From Bacteroidales bacterium (lineage in GTDB: Bacteria; Bacteroidota; Bacteroidia; Bacteroidales; UBA10428): DNA of 64,000 nucleotides. The DNA lies in assembly GCA_016933335.1 (NCBI GenBank), contig JAFGBD010000078.1:20646-84645 (forward strand), in the 5' to 3' direction. Within the stretch, counting starts at the first letter, position 1. The number at the start of each line of letters is the position of its first letter. Below the pieces are notes generated by a model. That model worked only from the letters and a program-made list of their open reading frames with translations. It was not told the DNA's origin and ran no database searches. The translations under genes were made by a program, and so were the position numbers. Positions 47,618-57,460 of this stretch are shown piece after piece.

Positions 47618-48673
47618 TTATCCGTTAATGTAAAAATTCAGATACCATCTGATGAATTTACTGATACCCTCTTCAACAGAGGTCCCCGGTGCAAATGCAA
47701 AATCATCATTTAAATCACTGACATCTGCCCAGGTTTTTACCACATCCCCTGATTGAATCGGCATCATTTTCTTTATGGCTTTCTTACCCGTAGTCTTTTC
47801 AATGGCATGAATGAAATCAAGCAATTTTACCGGATTATTATTTCCTATGTTATATAGTTTATATGGTGCTGCGGATGATGAAGGATCAGGAGCCAAACCC
47901 GACCATTCTTCATTGCCATGCGGTTCTTTCTGTATAATTCTGTACATTCCTTCCACTATATCATCGATATAAGTAAAATCTCTTTGCATGTTACCATTGT
48001 TATATACCTCAATTGGCTGACCATTTAATATAGCTTTGGTGAAAATAAACAAAGCCATATCAGGCCTGCCCCAGGGACCATAGACCGTGAAAAACCTCAG
48101 CCCGGTAGCTGGCAAAGCATACAAATGGCTATAGGCATGTGCCATTAACTCATTGCTTTTTTTACTCGCGGCATAAAGGCTTACAGGGTGATCGACATTA
48201 TCCTTTACTGAAAATGGCATCTGTTCATTAAGCCCGTATACACTTGAACTGATTGCATATACCAAATGTTTTACCTGATGATGCCTGCAGCCTTCCAGTA
48301 CATTCAAGAATCCGACCATGTTGCTGTTAACATATGCTTTTGGATTTTTAAGACTGTATCTGACTCCTGCCTGGGCAGCAAGATTACAAACCTTATCAAA
48401 CTTTTCGGCCTTGAAAAGCTTTAAAATGTTTTCTTCATCCTCAAGATTCAGTTTAATGAATCTGTATTTAGGATTTTTAGTGCTTCTGACGAATTTATTA
48501 TAGAAAATCCCCTCTTTCTGAATTCCTGCCTCTGCCAGTCTTGCATATTTCAGGTTTACGTCATAATAATCGTTGATGTTGTCAAGACCTGCAATATCAT
48601 ATCCTTCAGCTACCAGACGATTTACAAAATGGAATCCGATGAAACCGGCACTGCCTGTAACTAAAATTTTCAT
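47618..48673 (-). CDS. NAD-dependent epimerase, UDP-glucuronate 4-epimerase type
   Basis: A 351-residue extended short-chain dehydrogenase/reductase. The NAD motif is TGSAGFIGFHF, with the catalytic Ser in ISSSVYG and the Y-x3-K in YAASKKSNE. DNINDYYDVNLKYARL is typical of UDP-glucuronate 4-epimerases (CapI/LspL type), which make UDP-galacturonate for surface polysaccharides. No glycan cluster surrounds it. The final sugar specificity is inferred. Confidence 0.88.
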   Translation of the reverse strand: MKILVTGSAGFIGFHFVNRLVAEGYDIAGLDNINDYYDVNLKYARLAEAGIQKEGIFYNKFVRSTKNPKYRFIKLNLEDEENILKLFKAEKFDKVCNLAAQAGVRYSLKNPKAYVNSNMVGFLNVLEGCRHHQVKHLVYAISSSVYGLNEQMPFSVKDNVDHPVSLYAASKKSNELMAHAYSHLYALPATGLRFFTVYGPWGRPDMALFIFTKAILNGQPIEVYNNGNMQRDFTYIDDIVEGMYRIIQKEPHGNEEWSGLAPDPSSSAAPYKLYNIGNNNPVKLLDFIHAIEKTTGKKAIKKMMPIQSGDVVKTWADVSDLNDDFAFAPGTSVEEGISKFIRWYLNFYING

Positions 48674-48920
48674 TGATTCAGCAAGATGATTTCACTCACA
48701 ACAAACCAGGTAAATAATCTTTAACAGATAAAAGCCGCACATACTTAATTATAATACAAATAAATAAATAATATATTGAAATTGAAAATATTTGTTGCAT
48801 GACAGTATCGTATATAAAAATTAATTCATATGGTAATGAAATAATCTCCCGGTTCATTAGTTTTGATAATGGAATGAAATTTGTATTGCCAGGAGTCTGG
48901 GGAACTAAAAACCGGGATCA

Positions 48921-49430
48921 ATGATAAGTATTTTTACCGTTTTATGCTTTAAGCCAGTTTGTATTGCAATCTGGAGCATACTGAACTTGCATCCTGTCCA
49001 TGTGTCAGTTACAAACATCGAAATCGACACGGAAACCCGGAAAATAGAGTATTCGGTTCGAATATTTGCAGATGATTTTGCCTATGCAATTGAACATCTT
49101 TATGAAAAGAGTGTCAGGTTTGATGACGGCATTTCAGAAATGGAGAGAGAAACTGTAACCGGCTATATTAACAGTCTGTTTAAAATAATTATTAATGGTT
49201 CAAAATGTTCTCCCGAATGTCAGAAAATCGAAACAGCTGATAATTCTTTATGGATTCATTTCGATATTCAAATGACTGAAATAGAAATAACTTCGTTGAA
49301 AGTCGTAAACAGGTTGTTACTGGATTTATTTGTTGATCAGACCAATCTGACCATTATTACCATGAATGGAAAACAAATGGGATATACATTCAATTACCTG
49401 AACCAGGAAGCTGAAATAGATGTTAATTGA
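48921..49430 (+). CDS. DUF6702-like small exported protein
   Basis: 169 residues with a short N-terminal hydrophobic segment, probably a signal or anchor. It then matches, from memory, the Bacteroidota family DUF6702: HPVHVSVTNIEID, VRIFADDFAYAIEHLY, LWIHFDI and LLLDLFVDQTNLTII. The function is unknown. A -7-like TAGTTTTG lies at 48858-48865. It precedes the CHU_C gene by 48 bp, but that gene has its own promoter element. Confidence 0.75.
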   Translation: MISIFTVLCFKPVCIAIWSILNLHPVHVSVTNIEIDTETRKIEYSVRIFADDFAYAIEHLYEKSVRFDDGISEMERETVTGYINSLFKIIINGSKCSPECQKIETADNSLWIHFDIQMTEIEITSLKVVNRLLLDLFVDQTNLTIITMNGKQMGYTFNYLNQEAEIDVN

Positions 49431-49465
49431 AAATCAATGCAGATTATTCTCAACCAATAAATCAT

Positions 49466-49473
49466 TACCTTTG
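49466..49473 (+). promoter_or_regulatory. -7 element directly upstream of the large CHU_C gene
   Basis: TACCTTTG fits TAnnTTTG and ends 5 bp before the ATG at 49479, a third case in this window of a promoter that would give a leaderless transcript. Confidence 0.5.
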
Positions 49474-49478
49474 CAATC

Positions 49479-52106
49479 ATGAGGAATACTATTGCCTATA
49501 TCACCCTCTTTCTGATGAATTTCACCGCTTTATCCGCCACTCATAACCGTGCCGGGGAAATCACCTACAGGCATATTTCCGGTCTGACTTATGAATTTAC
49601 CATCACCACCTATACATATAAGCTCTCCCAGGCCAATCGCAGTGAGCTGCGAATTGAATGGGGCGATAATACCTCATCCATTGCACCGTTGATTCAAAGA
49701 ACCGACCTGCCGGATTATTACTTTCACAATGTTTACAAATCCACGCATACATTCCCCGGTCCGGGTATCTATGAGATATTAATGCAGGATCCGAACCGCA
49801 ATGCCGGCGTTCAGAACATACCCAATTCTGTCAATGTGGTATTCTCCATCAAAACAACATTTATCATCAATTCATACACAGGTGCCAATAATTCCCCTGT
49901 TTTGTTAAATCCCCCCAAAGACAGAGCGGCACTTGGTCATATCTTCATTCATAATCCTTCGGCTTTTGATCCCGACGGTGACAGCCTTTCCTATAACCTG
50001 GCAATCTGTTCCGAACAAAATGGCAAGCCTATTGCCAATTATGCATTTCCCAATACCAGTGACACTTTATTTGTAAACGCGGCCACCGGTGATCTTGTCT
50101 GGGATTCACCGGTGGATACCGGCAAATTCAATATTGCAATGAACATAGAGGAATGGAGGAAAGGGATTAAGATCGGCAATATTGTAAGAGATATGCAGAT
50201 CGAAGTATTCCGTACCGACAACAATCCGCCTGTAAATCCCGAATCTCAGAGTTTCTGTGTCGAAGCAGGCTCAGTCATTCAGTTCAGCCTGACAACAACC
50301 GATGCTGACAACGACTATATCATCCAGCAAATGACAGGCGGACCGTTCATCATGTCCGTTGATACTGCCACCTTCAAAATTGACAGCTCCGGTCGCGGAT
50401 TCAGTACTTTAACCTTCACCTGGCCGACTCATTGTGACGATGTCAGAAAACTGCCCTACCAGATCGTGCTGAAAAGTGAGGATATTAATGCTGATATCAG
50501 CCTGGTTGATATTGACAATTATTATATCACTGTAATAGCCCCTGCACCTGAAGGATTAACAGCCACCTCTACAAGTACGAATATAACCGTGGAATGGGAT
50601 CAGAGTCGCTGCAGCAAAGTGACCGGTTATAACATTTACCGGCGGAATGACAGGTATGATTTTACTCCCGATTCATGTGAATACGGTGTACCGGGTTATA
50701 CCGGATATACAAAAATTGCAACGGTTTCTGGGAGATCAGATACTTCTTTTACAGATGGAACCGGGTCTGAAGGATTATTGCAGGGCATCGAATACTGCTA
50801 TATCGTAACTGCCGTTTTTGCGGACGGAGCGGAAAGCTATGCCTCCTCAGCTGTTTGTGCCTCACTGATCCCCGGGCTTCCTGCACTTACAAATGTCAGT
50901 GTCGTTGCGAATGACCCGGTTAACGGTGAAATATTCATCTCCTGGGCAAGGCCAAGAAATTTTGATACCATTGCAGCTCCGGGTCCCTATGTAGTTCACA
51001 TCTTCCGTTCAGAATCAATAGATATTGCACCTGTTATAACTGATTCTTTTCAGATAACCTCGCTGTCAGATACCATCTATCCTGATAGTCCCCTCAACAC
51101 TGCCAGGTATCCTTATTATTATTCGGTTAAGATCATCAATAATACACCTGGTAACCGGTTCGAAATCGGTGAAGGTTTTACCGAGATTGCCTCAAGTCTT
51201 TACCTGGATATTGAACCCGAGGATAATCTTCTAACATTAAATTTCCGGAAAAAGGTGCCGTGGGTAAATACAGAATATATCATATACAGGCAAAATCACA
51301 ATACACTTCTGTTTGACTCTGTCGGCCATACTGCCGGTGACTTCTATATTGACTCAAACCTGGCCAACATGACCGAATACTGTTACAAGGTTGTCAGTAT
51401 GGGCTGGCGTCCGTTTGACAGCCTGATATTCATGAACGAAAATATCTCGCATATCGGTTGCGGCACGCCGCAGGATGTTACGCCTCCATGTCCTCCCGAC
51501 CTGACAGTTGTGGCTTTGTGCGACAGCTCGACAAATGTCCTGACATGGACCAATCCCAACAATTACTGTGCAGATGACGTCGTAAAGTACAAGGTTTATT
51601 ACTCGATAGATCCTGACGGACCTTTCGACACACTTGTTACGGTATTCGATCCGCTGGATACCGTTTACAGGCATATCATCCCTGATAATCTGCAACTGGC
51701 CGGCTGTTACTATGTTACTGCCATTGACTCATTTGAAAATGAAAGTCTCCCTTCACCGACCATCTGTGTGGATGACTGCTATTTGTACGAATTACCAAAT
51801 GTTTTTACACCCAATAGTGACGAGATCAACAGGTATTTCAGGGCAAATAACAGGAACAACGCTGTAAAAGAGATCAGTTTAAAAGTATTTAACCGTTGGG
51901 GCCAGCTGGTATATGAATCAACAGATCCGAATTTTCAGTGGGATGGTAAAATCATGAATACCAACAAGCTGGTATCACCAGGTATTTATTATTACCTGTG
52001 CGATGTTTATGAACCAAGGCTGACAGGTATTTATATCAGGAACATGGCGGGATTTGTTTATGTATTTACAGATGAGGCTCCGGCTGCCATTCCAAAACCA
52101 GAATAA
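49479..52106 (+). CDS. Large T9SS type B (CHU_C) surface protein with fibronectin III-like modules
   Basis: 875 residues. The signal peptide is ~1-20, and the mature start THNRAGEITYRHISG is a motif often seen at the N-terminus of large Bacteroidota CHU_C proteins. A PKD/cadherin-like part (~20-350) is followed by several fibronectin III-like modules (PEGLTATSTSTNITVEW, PDLTVVALCDSSTNVLTW). The C-terminal CHU_C domain begins LPNVFTPNSDEINRYF and has SLKVFNRWGQLVYES. It should be exported by T9SS and attached to the surface. It is followed after 7 bp by a TPR protein. Confidence 0.9.
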   Translation: MRNTIAYITLFLMNFTALSATHNRAGEITYRHISGLTYEFTITTYTYKLSQANRSELRIEWGDNTSSIAPLIQRTDLPDYYFHNVYKSTHTFPGPGIYEILMQDPNRNAGVQNIPNSVNVVFSIKTTFIINSYTGANNSPVLLNPPKDRAALGHIFIHNPSAFDPDGDSLSYNLAICSEQNGKPIANYAFPNTSDTLFVNAATGDLVWDSPVDTGKFNIAMNIEEWRKGIKIGNIVRDMQIEVFRTDNNPPVNPESQSFCVEAGSVIQFSLTTTDADNDYIIQQMTGGPFIMSVDTATFKIDSSGRGFSTLTFTWPTHCDDVRKLPYQIVLKSEDINADISLVDIDNYYITVIAPAPEGLTATSTSTNITVEWDQSRCSKVTGYNIYRRNDRYDFTPDSCEYGVPGYTGYTKIATVSGRSDTSFTDGTGSEGLLQGIEYCYIVTAVFADGAESYASSAVCASLIPGLPALTNVSVVANDPVNGEIFISWARPRNFDTIAAPGPYVVHIFRSESIDIAPVITDSFQITSLSDTIYPDSPLNTARYPYYYSVKIINNTPGNRFEIGEGFTEIASSLYLDIEPEDNLLTLNFRKKVPWVNTEYIIYRQNHNTLLFDSVGHTAGDFYIDSNLANMTEYCYKVVSMGWRPFDSLIFMNENISHIGCGTPQDVTPPCPPDLTVVALCDSSTNVLTWTNPNNYCADDVVKYKVYYSIDPDGPFDTLVTVFDPLDTVYRHIIPDNLQLAGCYYVTAIDSFENESLPSPTICVDDCYLYELPNVFTPNSDEINRYFRANNRNNAVKEISLKVFNRWGQLVYESTDPNFQWDGKIMNTNKLVSPGIYYYLCDVYEPRLTGIYIRNMAGFVYVFTDEAPAAIPKPE

Positions 52107-52113
52107 AACACTC

Positions 52114-53316
52114 ATGAAAAGATCATTCATATTGATATTGCTGATTATTGCGACAGGAATTGCTTCTGCCCAGAAATCCAGAGATCATTACCTTTCCGGT
52201 ATTGCAAAGATGAAAACAGGACATGCCGATAGTGCCATTTATTTTCTAAATATGGCCATTATGCAGGAACCGGATAACTATCAATACTATCTGCACAGGG
52301 GTGAGATTAAATATTCACAAGGGAGATACGAGGAAGCGCTCCGTGATTTTGAAAATATCGATCCCCTGAAGACGGGTATGGCCGATTTGTGGCAGGCAAA
52401 GTGTTATGCCAGGCTTGATAACAATGAACTGGCTGTCGGATACCTGAAACAGCACCTTCAGTCACCCGACAGGCTGCCCCAGAAAGAAATACAAAAAGAT
52501 GAAGCATTCGACCGGCTGCAGCTGACTGATGAATGGTATGAACTATGGCAAAATGAATGGTATTCTGATGAAGAATTACTGGAAGAGGATATTGATTACC
52601 TGATTGGCCAGGCAAAATACCTGGATGCACTATCCGTCATCGATAAAAAACTCAGGGATTCAAAAAAGCCGGAGGTTCTGTATCGTTACAGGGCTTCGGT
52701 TGAAGATCACCAGGGCAATTACAGGGCCTCTGCCATGGACTGGACAGAGGTCATCAGCAGGAATAAAAATGATTACAGTTCTTATAAGGCAAGAGGTATT
52801 GCATTCCTGAACGCCAAAAAATTCAGTGAATCCGCTGATGATCTGTCCAGAGCCATCCGTATGGAACCTGCCGATTTTGAGTTGTACCGGCTGAGAGCGA
52901 AAGCATATAAAGGACAGAATGACCTGAAATCGGCCATAAAGGATATTTCAACTTATCTGAATTATTTTCCTGATGATGAAGATATTTTATTGTTTTCCGG
53001 TGAGCTCCAGTATGAGGATGGCAATTATGTCGATGCACTGCGGTCCTTCAACAGATGCCTGAAAATCAATAATTCAAATCCCGGATATTACAAAGCCAGG
53101 GGGAAAACATACTTTCAGACCGGGCTTTACAAATATGCCATCGAAGATCTTTCCATGTCGCTTGACCTTAATGCCAGGGATGGTGAAACATACTATTATA
53201 AAGGGCTGGCCAGGTTTCATTCAGGTGATGAACCGGGTGCCTGTGACGACTGGAAAGAATCAGCATATCTTGGTGAAGCCAGAGCTGTTGAACAGCTGAT
53301 AAAACATTGCCGGTGA
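52114..53316 (+). CDS. Exported TPR-repeat protein
   Basis: 400 residues from the ATG at 52114, which gives the signal peptide MKRSFILILLIIATGIASAQ; the open frame upstream overlaps the CHU_C gene and has no signal. About eight to nine tetratricopeptide units run to the end (HADSAIYFLNMAIMQEPD, YVDALRSFNRCLKINNSN, YAIEDLSMSLDLNARDG). It is probably a periplasmic or outer-membrane binding scaffold. Its 7-bp spacing to the CHU_C gene suggests a partner role in presenting that protein (inference). Confidence 0.85.
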   Translation: MKRSFILILLIIATGIASAQKSRDHYLSGIAKMKTGHADSAIYFLNMAIMQEPDNYQYYLHRGEIKYSQGRYEEALRDFENIDPLKTGMADLWQAKCYARLDNNELAVGYLKQHLQSPDRLPQKEIQKDEAFDRLQLTDEWYELWQNEWYSDEELLEEDIDYLIGQAKYLDALSVIDKKLRDSKKPEVLYRYRASVEDHQGNYRASAMDWTEVISRNKNDYSSYKARGIAFLNAKKFSESADDLSRAIRMEPADFELYRLRAKAYKGQNDLKSAIKDISTYLNYFPDDEDILLFSGELQYEDGNYVDALRSFNRCLKINNSNPGYYKARGKTYFQTGLYKYAIEDLSMSLDLNARDGETYYYKGLARFHSGDEPGACDDWKESAYLGEARAVEQLIKHCR

Positions 53317-53357
53317 TTTTAAATAAAAACACAGGAACAAGAAACATAAAATCAAGG

Positions 53358-53996
53358 CTAAAGATTTTCAATATGCTGGATGGCCGCCTTCATGATTGAA
53401 TATTTGATCTGCCCGGGCGCAGTCTGCTCACCTTCGTCCATGGCAGCATATGTAAATTCCGCTCCCAGGAACGGGGCTACTATGCGTGTTATTTTACCCA
53501 GATTCCCCATTCCAAATGCAACAACCCTTCCGGGAATATTGTATAACGATAAAATCTCTGCATTGTCATTATTGGTTTTCACCATGGTAGCAATCTTTGC
53601 CAGATCAGCACCCTTCTGAAATGATTCAGCCACAATCTTTCTTAAATCTTCAAGACCAGGAGTACAATCAAAATTATGATAGGAGATAATTACATCACAA
53701 TTGTGTTTGTGCGCAAATTCTATCATCTCTTTCCGGTACTCTTCACAACATTCAAACTCAATATCCATGTAATCGGCACCTGCTTCAATAGCAGCTTTGA
53801 GCTGTTCCTTCTGTTCTTCTTCTTTGCCTTCCAGTGGCCTGTATGTGGCTATGAGCTTTTTCTGAAGTGAAAAAATATGCCTGACCTGTTCCGGTGAAAA
53901 CTGTGTCAGGTCAAGCCTTATTTCTGCCATATCAGTCTTTTCAAGCATTGACAGGCAATGTTCAAAATTTTTATCTGAAATCGCTACGCATATCAT
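53358..53996 (-). CDS. aroD: 3-dehydroquinate dehydratase, type I
   Basis: A 212-residue class I (Schiff-base) enzyme for step three of the shikimate pathway. The catalytic His is in IISYHNFD and the Lys in LAKIATMVK; the C-terminal GMGNLGKITRIVAPFLG is conserved. The start is the ATG at 53996 (MICVAISDK), preceded 9 nt upstream by GGAGG (complement of 54006-54010); the in-frame codon at 54002 is TTG. It overlaps the end of aroB by 26 bp, so coupling is likely. Confidence 0.95.
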   Translation of the reverse strand: MICVAISDKNFEHCLSMLEKTDMAEIRLDLTQFSPEQVRHIFSLQKKLIATYRPLEGKEEEQKEQLKAAIEAGADYMDIEFECCEEYRKEMIEFAHKHNCDVIISYHNFDCTPGLEDLRKIVAESFQKGADLAKIATMVKTNNDNAEILSLYNIPGRVVAFGMGNLGKITRIVAPFLGAEFTYAAMDEGEQTAPGQIKYSIMKAAIQHIENL

Positions 53997-55011
53997 AAAC
54001 AAGTTCCTCCAGTTTGTTTAACTTAATTTTATGTGAAAATGCTTCCCCGATCCTGCTTAATAATATCAGGTGTATTGTTTCACCTTCACGCTTTTTATCC
54101 TGCCTGGCGGCTGCCAGTAGTTTTGTCACATCGAGACCGATACTCACCGGCAGTCCGATATTTTTTAATAGTTGTCTGATCCTGTCTCTTTCCTGGCTTT
54201 TCAGATATCCCAGCTTTTCAGATATCCCGGAAGCAACCATCATACCAATGCTGACAGCTTCACCATGCAAAATATCAACCAGTTTTTCAAATGAATGGGC
54301 AAAGGTATGACCAAAATTCAGCAGCCTGCGCTCTCCTTTTTCCTTTTCATCAGCTTCAACAACCCTGGATTTGACCATTACCGATTCATAAACGAGATGA
54401 TTGATCACTTCAGTATCCATCTCAAGCGCTTTTTGCCAGTTGTTTTCGAGATAACGGAATAGATTCTCATCCCTGATAGCTCCTCCTTTGACAATTTCGG
54501 CAAAACCCGCAATGAATTCCTTCCTGTCAAGTGTTTTCAGCATTTCAGTGTCACAGATGACAAAATCCGGCTGGTTGAAGACGCCAATCATATTCTTGTA
54601 ACGGTGATAATTGACACCGTTTTTCCCGCCAACACTGGCATCAACCTGTGACAAAAGGGTTGTGGATACAAAGCCGAATCGCAACCCCCTCATGAATACG
54701 GAAGCGGCAAAACCGGTAACATCGCATACAATGCCTCCTCCCACAGCCACAATGTATGTTGAACGGTCTACCTCCAGTTCTATAAACCTGTTAAAAATAA
54801 ATTCCAGCGTATCTATGGTTTTTATCTTTTCGCCCACACCAATCTCAATAACAGGGTATTCAGAAAAACGACTTCTGTAAATACCTGAAACAACTTCATC
54901 GGTGACTATCACAACCTTGCATTGCGGAAGATAATTCTTTAAATTCTGAATGCTCTCACCGATATAGATTTTTGAAGATTTTGTATCTGTCTTAATTTCA
55001 ATAACTTTCAT
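53971..55011 (-). CDS. aroB: 3-dehydroquinate synthase
   Basis: A 346-residue NAD- and metal-dependent enzyme for step two of the shikimate pathway. The NAD region is AVGGGIVCDVTGFAASVFMRG; zinc-binding and catalytic motifs are LSQVDASVGGKNGVN, AEIVKGGAI, NFGHTFAHSFE and the His in DILHGEAVSIGM. The ATG at 55011 (MKVIEIKTDTK) is used; the frame is open 35 codons further but without homology. It lies in the aromatic operon, 49 bp after the DAHP synthase gene. Confidence 0.95.
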   Translation of the reverse strand: MKVIEIKTDTKSSKIYIGESIQNLKNYLPQCKVVIVTDEVVSGIYRSRFSEYPVIEIGVGEKIKTIDTLEFIFNRFIELEVDRSTYIVAVGGGIVCDVTGFAASVFMRGLRFGFVSTTLLSQVDASVGGKNGVNYHRYKNMIGVFNQPDFVICDTEMLKTLDRKEFIAGFAEIVKGGAIRDENLFRYLENNWQKALEMDTEVINHLVYESVMVKSRVVEADEKEKGERRLLNFGHTFAHSFEKLVDILHGEAVSIGMMVASGISEKLGYLKSQERDRIRQLLKNIGLPVSIGLDVTKLLAAARQDKKREGETIHLILLSRIGEAFSHKIKLNKLEELVYDMRSDFR

Positions 55012-55060
55012 GAAACAGCATTCAATTTGTGGGCCAAAAATAATTCTTATATTCCAAAAT

Positions 55061-56194
55061 TCATAACATTTCAGTCGGATATGAAATCTTGTTGTCCAGA
55101 TCAACATCTTTTGCATTCATGACTTTTGTCTGGTGATTGATTGACTCCTGGTGTATTGCCCTGAAAAGTTTAACAATAAATTCCTCGCTCAATCCTATTT
55201 TTTCCGCCTCCTCGATTCTTTTTCTCAGTATTTCATCCCACCTGCTTGTCTGCAGGATGGTAATGTTATTCTTTTTCTTGTATATACCGATTTTTCGTGA
55301 TACAGCCATTCTGGCTTCAAGTATTTTTACAAGCCTGTCGTCATACTTATCGATCTCATGCCTCATCTCCTCCAGTGTTGACAACAACATTGCGTTATCA
55401 ACATTGGCTTTTCGCAGAACAAGATTATTTAACAGCTCCTTAAGCACCTTCGGGGTTATCTGCTGATGGGCATCACTCCATGCTTTGTCGGGATTGACAT
55501 GTGTTTCAATTATCAGGCCATCAAAGTTCAGGTCCATCGCTTTCTGAGATATTTCAAACAGCAGATCGCGGTTACCGCAGATATGACTTGGATCTGTGAT
55601 AATGGGCAGTGTTGGAATGCGGCGTTTCAGCTCAATGGGTATCTGCCACTGGGGATGATTACGGTAAAATGTCTGGCTGTATATGCAGAATCCCCGGTGT
55701 ACTGCAGCCAGTTTTGTAATACCGGCATTGTTTAATCTCTCCAGTGCACCAATCCATAATTCCGTATCCGGATTAACAGGATTTTTAACCATCACCGGGA
55801 TATCCACACCTTTCAGCGTCTCTGCAATTTCCTGCACCGCAAAAGGATTGGCAGTGGTTCTTGCACCTACCCAGAGTATATCAATACCTGCCTTTAATGC
55901 CTCATATACATGCTTGACATTTGCAACCTCGGTAGCCGTCAGTAAACCGGTCTCCTCCTTGACCCTTTTCAGCCAGGGCAAACCTATTTTGCCAACTCCC
56001 TCAAAGGCATTTGGCCTGGTACGGGGCTTCCATAAACCAGCCCTGAATATTTTTACACCAATCTGACTTAGCTGCCTGGCGGTTTCCATCACCTGCTCTT
56101 CGGTTTCGGCACTGCATGGACCTGCAATTACCAAAGGTCTTTTATTTATGATACCTTTAAATTCAAACGATTCCAGATTTAAATCTACTCCCAT
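55061..56194 (-). CDS. Bifunctional DAHP synthase / chorismate mutase
   Basis: 377 residues. Residues ~1-260 are a type I-beta (KDO8P-synthase-like) DAHP synthase (VIAGPCSAETEEQV, LWKPRTRPNAFEGVG, VGARTTANPFAVQEIA, PIITDPSHICG). Residues ~265-360 are an AroQ-type chorismate mutase (LEEMRHEIDKYDDRLVKILEARMAVSRKIG). One chain both starts the pathway and diverts chorismate to prephenate; in characterised relatives the mutase part mediates feedback by prephenate. The fusion order is common in Bacteroidota. It lies between pheA and aroB. Confidence 0.95.
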   Translation of the reverse strand: MGVDLNLESFEFKGIINKRPLVIAGPCSAETEEQVMETARQLSQIGVKIFRAGLWKPRTRPNAFEGVGKIGLPWLKRVKEETGLLTATEVANVKHVYEALKAGIDILWVGARTTANPFAVQEIAETLKGVDIPVMVKNPVNPDTELWIGALERLNNAGITKLAAVHRGFCIYSQTFYRNHPQWQIPIELKRRIPTLPIITDPSHICGNRDLLFEISQKAMDLNFDGLIIETHVNPDKAWSDAHQQITPKVLKELLNNLVLRKANVDNAMLLSTLEEMRHEIDKYDDRLVKILEARMAVSRKIGIYKKKNNITILQTSRWDEILRKRIEEAEKIGLSEEFIVKLFRAIHQESINHQTKVMNAKDVDLDNKISYPTEML

Positions 56195-56274
56195 GATATT
56201 GATTATTCTAAGATTGATTATTCTATGACTGATTATTCCCTGATTATCCGGTATTTGCTTATTTATTTCAGTGA

Positions 56275-57135
56275 TTATTCTATAATGGTTTTCCCTTTCA
56301 GGTATTCCCCGAGAATCTGCAAACCATCGGTAAATGGTCTGATGGCTTCAAGTGATTGTTTGTACATCGGGTAATCATCAATTTCCACATCCACGTAAAA
56401 CTGGTATTCCCAGTCCTGGCCAATAATGGGCATGGACTGTATTTTTGCAAGGTTAATCCCATAGTACGAAAGGATGGACAGTACCTTTGATAAACAGCCA
56501 ATTTTATGGGCCAGGGCAAAACTGATTGAAGCCTTGTTTATGCCTTCAATGGTATTATTCTCACCATTTCGTGCCTGTAATATCAGAAACCTGGTATAAT
56601 TCATACTGTTTGTTTCTATGCCCGAGACAATAACATCAAGTTGATACTTTTTAGCAGCAAGGGTACTTGAAATAGCTCCGGTGCCTTTCAGCTTCTGATC
56701 ATTGATCATTTTTGCGCTCAGGGCAGTGTCTTCACTGTCAATCAGCTTGATATGAGGATAATCCTCAAAGAACTTATAGCATTGCAAAATGGCCATCGGA
56801 TGTGAGAATACTTCTTTGATGCTCTGCAGGGTTTCACCCGGCAAAGCAACCAGGTTTTGTTTTATCCGGAGATAAATTTCACCGATGATTTTCATTTTCG
56901 ATTCCAGCAAAAGCGTATAATTGGGAAGGATACCCCCTGCCAGCGAATTCTCTATGGCCGTGATTCCAAAATCCACCTGCCCCTGTTTTAACGCCCTGAA
57001 CAGATCTTTGAAAGTGTTTCTGGGCACAATTTCAATGTCCTCGTTTTCAAAATATCTGACCGCGGCAATTTCATGAAATGCCCCGAATCCGCCCTGGATG
57101 GCTATTTTCTTTTGTAAGCTTTCCTGTTTGTCCAT
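56275..57135 (-). CDS. pheA: Prephenate dehydratase
   Basis: 286 residues. The catalytic domain is residues ~8-190 (IQGGFGAFHEIAA, DFGITAIENSLAGG, NYTRFLIL with the catalytic Thr-Arg-Phe). An ACT domain follows (~195-275; ISFALAHKIGCLSKVLSIL). The usual ESRP regulatory motif is replaced by KIQSMPI, as in other Bacteroidota. It makes phenylpyruvate from prephenate and is the first gene of the aromatic operon. No tyrA or aromatic aminotransferase is in the operon. Confidence 0.95.
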   Translation of the reverse strand: MDKQESLQKKIAIQGGFGAFHEIAAVRYFENEDIEIVPRNTFKDLFRALKQGQVDFGITAIENSLAGGILPNYTLLLESKMKIIGEIYLRIKQNLVALPGETLQSIKEVFSHPMAILQCYKFFEDYPHIKLIDSEDTALSAKMINDQKLKGTGAISSTLAAKKYQLDVIVSGIETNSMNYTRFLILQARNGENNTIEGINKASISFALAHKIGCLSKVLSILSYYGINLAKIQSMPIIGQDWEYQFYVDVEIDDYPMYKQSLEAIRPFTDGLQILGEYLKGKTIIE

Positions 57136-57185
57136 TTTACTCGTAAAGTTCAGTTTAAAAGTTAATGTTTATTTTTGCCCGCTTA

Positions 57186-57247
57186 CCCCGCAGCAAAGTT
57201 ACGGGGAACCTTGGCGAGACGATCTCACTGAAAGCAATGCGCTCGCC
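57186..57247 (-). promoter_or_regulatory. pheA promoter region with nested inverted repeats
   Basis: On the minus strand the -7 element TAACTTTG (57201-57194) lies in the loop of the hairpin CCCCG/CGGGG (57186-57190 / 57202-57206). Just upstream is ggcgag/ctcgcc (57213-57218 / 57242-57247) enclosing gagacgatctc. No good -33 is present. This is a plausible operator cluster for feedback control of the aromatic operon; no regulator is identified. Confidence 0.45.
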
Positions 57248-57254
57248 GGAATTC

Positions 57255-57280
57255 AAAAAAAAATCCCGGAATTTCCGGGA
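57255..57280 (-). terminator. Rho-independent terminator after the 57461-58018 gene
   Basis: The stem tcccgga (57264-57270) / tccggga (57274-57280) is followed on the minus strand by nine T. It ends the upstream transcript before the pheA promoter. It lies 180 bp past the stop of the gene it serves. Confidence 0.75.
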
Positions 57281-57460
57281 CCTACTTTTATATCATTAAT
57301 ACCATATACAAATAAGCCCCTTCAGGTTTTCCAGAAGAAAAAATAGAAGAAAAAGCTATTTGACATGTTGTTCATTGTATTGCTTATTTCGCGGTAAAGG
57401 TAATTAAAGTTTTAATTATTTCATAAAATCGATCATAAAATTATGAATAATGAATTCTGT

